Below, one piece after another: positions 61,918 through 64,000 of a stretch of DNA of 64,000 nt (its first letter is position 1; every line of letters begins with the position of its first letter). The notes beneath the pieces are model-generated. The model had not been told where the DNA came from, did not search any database, and saw nothing but the letters and a program-made list of their open reading frames with translations. This DNA comes from Lachnospiraceae bacterium (GTDB taxonomy: Bacteria > Bacillota > Clostridia > Lachnospirales > Lachnospiraceae), in contig JAIEFE010000020.1 in NCBI GenBank assembly GCA_029067085.1, positions 62,001 through 126,000 of the forward strand, given 5' to 3'. A program made the position numbers and the translations under genes.

Positions 61918-64000
61918 CTAATTTAATCTGCCAAAACTGTAAAAATGGCTCTGCCAGTATGACGAATTGATGTTTGCGTAACTGATCGGATCGCCGCAGT
62001 GTATCATCACTCCGTTTCCACAGTATATCCCCACATGGCTGACCGCACCCGCCGAATTGTAAGTCCCAGTAAAGAAAATAATATCCCCCGCTTTTGCGTC
62101 TGATGCGGAAACCGGGGTACACTGGTCATAGATGCCCTGTGCGGTAGTTCGTGGAAGATTGTGTACACCGCTGTTGGTAAATACCCAGCAGACATAGCCG
62201 GAACAGTCAAAACTTGTTGCCGGGGAAGAACCGCCCCATACATAAGGGTAGCCGAGATATTTTGCGCCTTCCTCCATAAGCGCCTGCACCGATGCGTCAT
62301 CATATGCGTCCGGCGGTACTGCATTTCCCGGCACACCGCCCGGTGTTTCACCGTACAATGTACCCTCGCCCACATCAAAATAAAATAACGGGTTATAATA
62401 CTCCCCGTTGTATAAACATTCGATATGCAAATGGCTTCCTGTGCTGCTCCCGGTGTTCCCTGTCGTGCCGATGACCGTCCCTTTGGTTATTTGCTGCCCC
62501 GCACTCACGCTAAGGCTGTCCATATGGGCATACTTGGTTGTGTAACCGTCCTTTTCAATCGCCACATAATTTCCATAGTGGCTGTCATAAGCTGCCGCTG
62601 TCACTGTACCGTCATGCGCTGCATAAACGGTTGTGCCTGTCGGCACTGCTATATCAACGCCCCTGTGCAGTTCCTCGTTCCCTGTGCCCCCGTTCTTCCG
62701 GTATCCATAATAACTGCTGACATAATAATACCAGTAAAGGTTAAGCGGAGAAGCAAACTCCTGAAGCAGACCGTTTGTTTCCCCATACATGGCAAAAATC
62801 TCTGCCTGCTCCGTATCCATTTTCCCGGCAACAAGGCTTTCCAGCGGTATAACTGTAAGCGTCACTCTAAGGATACTGACCTCATATTCTTCCTCGCTTT
62901 CCTCCCCGGTGTCCGGATCAGTGACCGTCCTTGTCCTCGTTTCCGTATCCGGTGTGAGCGTCAACGTATACATTTCATCAAAAAGCGCCTGTATCTCGCT
63001 TTCCACTTCACTTGCGGTAAATTCCGTATGGACAGCAGATAAATAGCTGATAAGGGTAAACGGGTTATGCCCGATTTCACCAAGATTGTAGGAATATTCA
63101 TCATACCCCGGATAATCCGTTTCCACCCGGTCAATCTCATTCTGCAAGTCAAGCTCCAGCCGGGTAAGCTGCAAGTCTGCGGCATCAATCTCTTTCGGCT
63201 TGCTTAAATAACTCGCTGCTAAAATCGTGGACTGTGTATCCGCAAACATCGCCCCGCAGGACGATACGGAAACCGTGATCATCATAAGGAGTAAAACCAT
63301 GATGCCGACTGTCACAAGCAGACCTGCATTTTTACGGGCAAACTCCTGTAACTTCCTCGCCACAGTAACAGTACCGTTCTTTGTCTTTTCAAACGCCTGC
63401 TCCGCTGCCTTTGAAGTGGCTGCTTTCTTCCTTGCCTTGATGTACTCCCGCTTGATGCGCTGTTTCTGCAACCGCTTCTGCAATGCCTTCTTCTGCATCT
63501 GCGGGTTTTCCTCCAAGAATTTCTGGTATTGGAAATTCACTTCTTTTTTGAACTGCTTCTTTTCCAGCTTTGCCACCTTTGCCCGCTGTTTCTGTTCTTT
63601 CCCCTTAATCTGCCTTTTGACAAAACCGAATAATTCCTCGCCTTTCTGCTCTGTCTTATGTGCGCCCTCCACAGCAGAATTTTCTTTCTCCGTTTCCGCT
63701 ATCTTTCCATGCACGAAATTCCGGCTCTCATTCTGCACCCTGCGCATGGTGGATTTGGATATGCCCTCCTGTTTGAAAGGCTTCTCCTTATCCATAGGGA
63801 CAACCACATATTTCCCCTTTCCGGTTTTCTCGTCAAAAACTCTCTGCAAGGTATATTCCCTTGTCTTTGGCAGCTTCGCCCTTGCTTTCTGCACCTTCTT
63901 TCCGGCTTTTTCTGCCTGTTTCTGCTTCCTTTGCAGCTTTTTACTCCCTGTAAAATCTGAACCGCTTTCCTCCTGAAAGGAATTTCCCGTATTTTCCGTA
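61918..64000 (-). CDS. cell-wall hydrolase with M23 and NlpC/P60 domains, 5' end beyond the window
   Basis: The frame is open through the right edge, so the true start lies outside; a GTG near 63894 is only an internal candidate. A basic, helical N-terminus with one membrane span (LLVTVGIMVLLLMMITVSVS) is followed by an M23 peptidase domain (LHRGVDIAVPTGTTVYAAHD, YAHMDS, SHLHIE) and a C-terminal NlpC/P60 domain (SFDCSGYVCW, VSHVGIYCGNG). It cuts peptidoglycan peptides so that the mating channel can cross the wall. The order of domains is that of Tn1549-type CD1108-like proteins. Confidence 0.85.
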   Translation of the reverse strand, partial: TENTGNSFQEESGSDFTGSKKLQRKQKQAEKAGKKVQKARAKLPKTREYTLQRVFDEKTGKGKYVVVPMDKEKPFKQEGISKSTMRRVQNESRNFVHGKIAETEKENSAVEGAHKTEQKGEELFGFVKRQIKGKEQKQRAKVAKLEKKQFKKEVNFQYQKFLEENPQMQKKALQKRLQKQRIKREYIKARKKAATSKAAEQAFEKTKNGTVTVARKLQEFARKNAGLLVTVGIMVLLLMMITVSVSSCGAMFADTQSTILAASYLSKPKEIDAADLQLTRLELDLQNEIDRVETDYPGYDEYSYNLGEIGHNPFTLISYLSAVHTEFTASEVESEIQALFDEMYTLTLTPDTETRTRTVTDPDTGEESEEEYEVSILRVTLTVIPLESLVAGKMDTEQAEIFAMYGETNGLLQEFASPLNLYWYYYVSSYYGYRKNGGTGNEELHRGVDIAVPTGTTVYAAHDGTVTAAAYDSHYGNYVAIEKDGYTTKYAHMDSLSVSAGQQITKGTVIGTTGNTGSSTGSHLHIECLYNGEYYNPLFYFDVGEGTLYGETPGGVPGNAVPPDAYDDASVQALMEEGAKYLGYPYVWGGSSPATSFDCSGYVCWVFTNSGVHNLPRTTAQGIYDQCTPVSASDAKAGDIIFFTGTYNSAGAVSHVGIYCGNGVMIHCGDPISYANINSSYWQSHFYSFGRLN

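Noticed and set aside
63227..63976. Plus-strand frame of 249 codons, Phe/Cys/Ser rich
   Set aside because: Antisense to the Lys-rich N-terminus of the cell-wall hydrolase.

Overview
The window looks like a chromosome segment of a spore-forming, gut-type Firmicute, most likely Lachnospiraceae. The support is the family set, AGGAGG-type Shine-Dalgarno sites before most genes, fragments of the sporulation gene spmA, and transfer genes of the Tn1549/CTn type. No rRNA, tRNA or CRISPR array was seen. Family names come from recognised sequence features and recollection, not from database searches.

Layout. 1-8 kb is ordinary chromosome: a cut-off GH43 glycosidase, two XRE regulators, an RdgB/HAM1-like NTPase, a DUF4143 ATPase, an ECF-transporter S component, an M24 peptidase and a CapA-like lipoprotein. 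At 5.7, 9.1 and 10.5 kb lie three C-terminal fragments of spmA, two of them ending at the same junction. They mark repeated integration at one site; a small acetyltransferase islet sits between the last two. From about 10.8 kb to the right edge, and beyond it, runs one large integrative and conjugative element (ICE).

ICE, left to right: a coupled operon of three large serine recombinases (11.4-16.4 kb); a Tn916-like regulatory block (DUF6870-like protein, HTH, sigma factor with an attenuator-like leader, XRE regulator; 16.5-18.9 kb); a cargo cluster of DUF6033, FliD-like and FlxA-like proteins with winged-helix regulators and a LytTR two-component pair (19-26.5 kb); a LacI-controlled AAC(3)-like/MATE/MFS operon (27-31.4 kb); an HTH/two-component/ABC exporter cluster of the peptide-antibiotic-resistance type (31.8-35.5 kb); the mobilisation module with oriT-like repeats, MobC and a MOBP relaxase, flanked by two long DnaA-box-rich palindromes (35.5-38.8 kb); a par/Fst-like type I toxin-antitoxin locus (38.9-39.3 kb); and the transfer/anti-defence block (39.3-64 kb). 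That block holds a TTRAP-like protein, a 1517-residue ArdC-type polyvalent protein, a DUF6674-like protein, a PAPS-reductase-like PP-loop enzyme, a 3054-residue methylase-helicase, topoisomerase III, CD1107/DUF4315-like proteins and an M23 + NlpC/P60 cell-wall hydrolase. VirB4, VirD4 and the other ICE end should lie to the right of the window.

How it works together (inference). The recombinases excise and insert the element at spmA. MobC and the relaxase nick the oriT, and the hydrolase opens the wall for a type IV secretion channel. The ArdC-like and methylase-helicase proteins protect incoming DNA; three of the transfer-block proteins share a C-terminal tail that could be an export or docking signal. 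The most novel-looking parts are that shared tail, the FliD-like cluster with its repeated leader element, the paired DnaA-box palindromes around the mobilisation genes, and the spmA accretion site.
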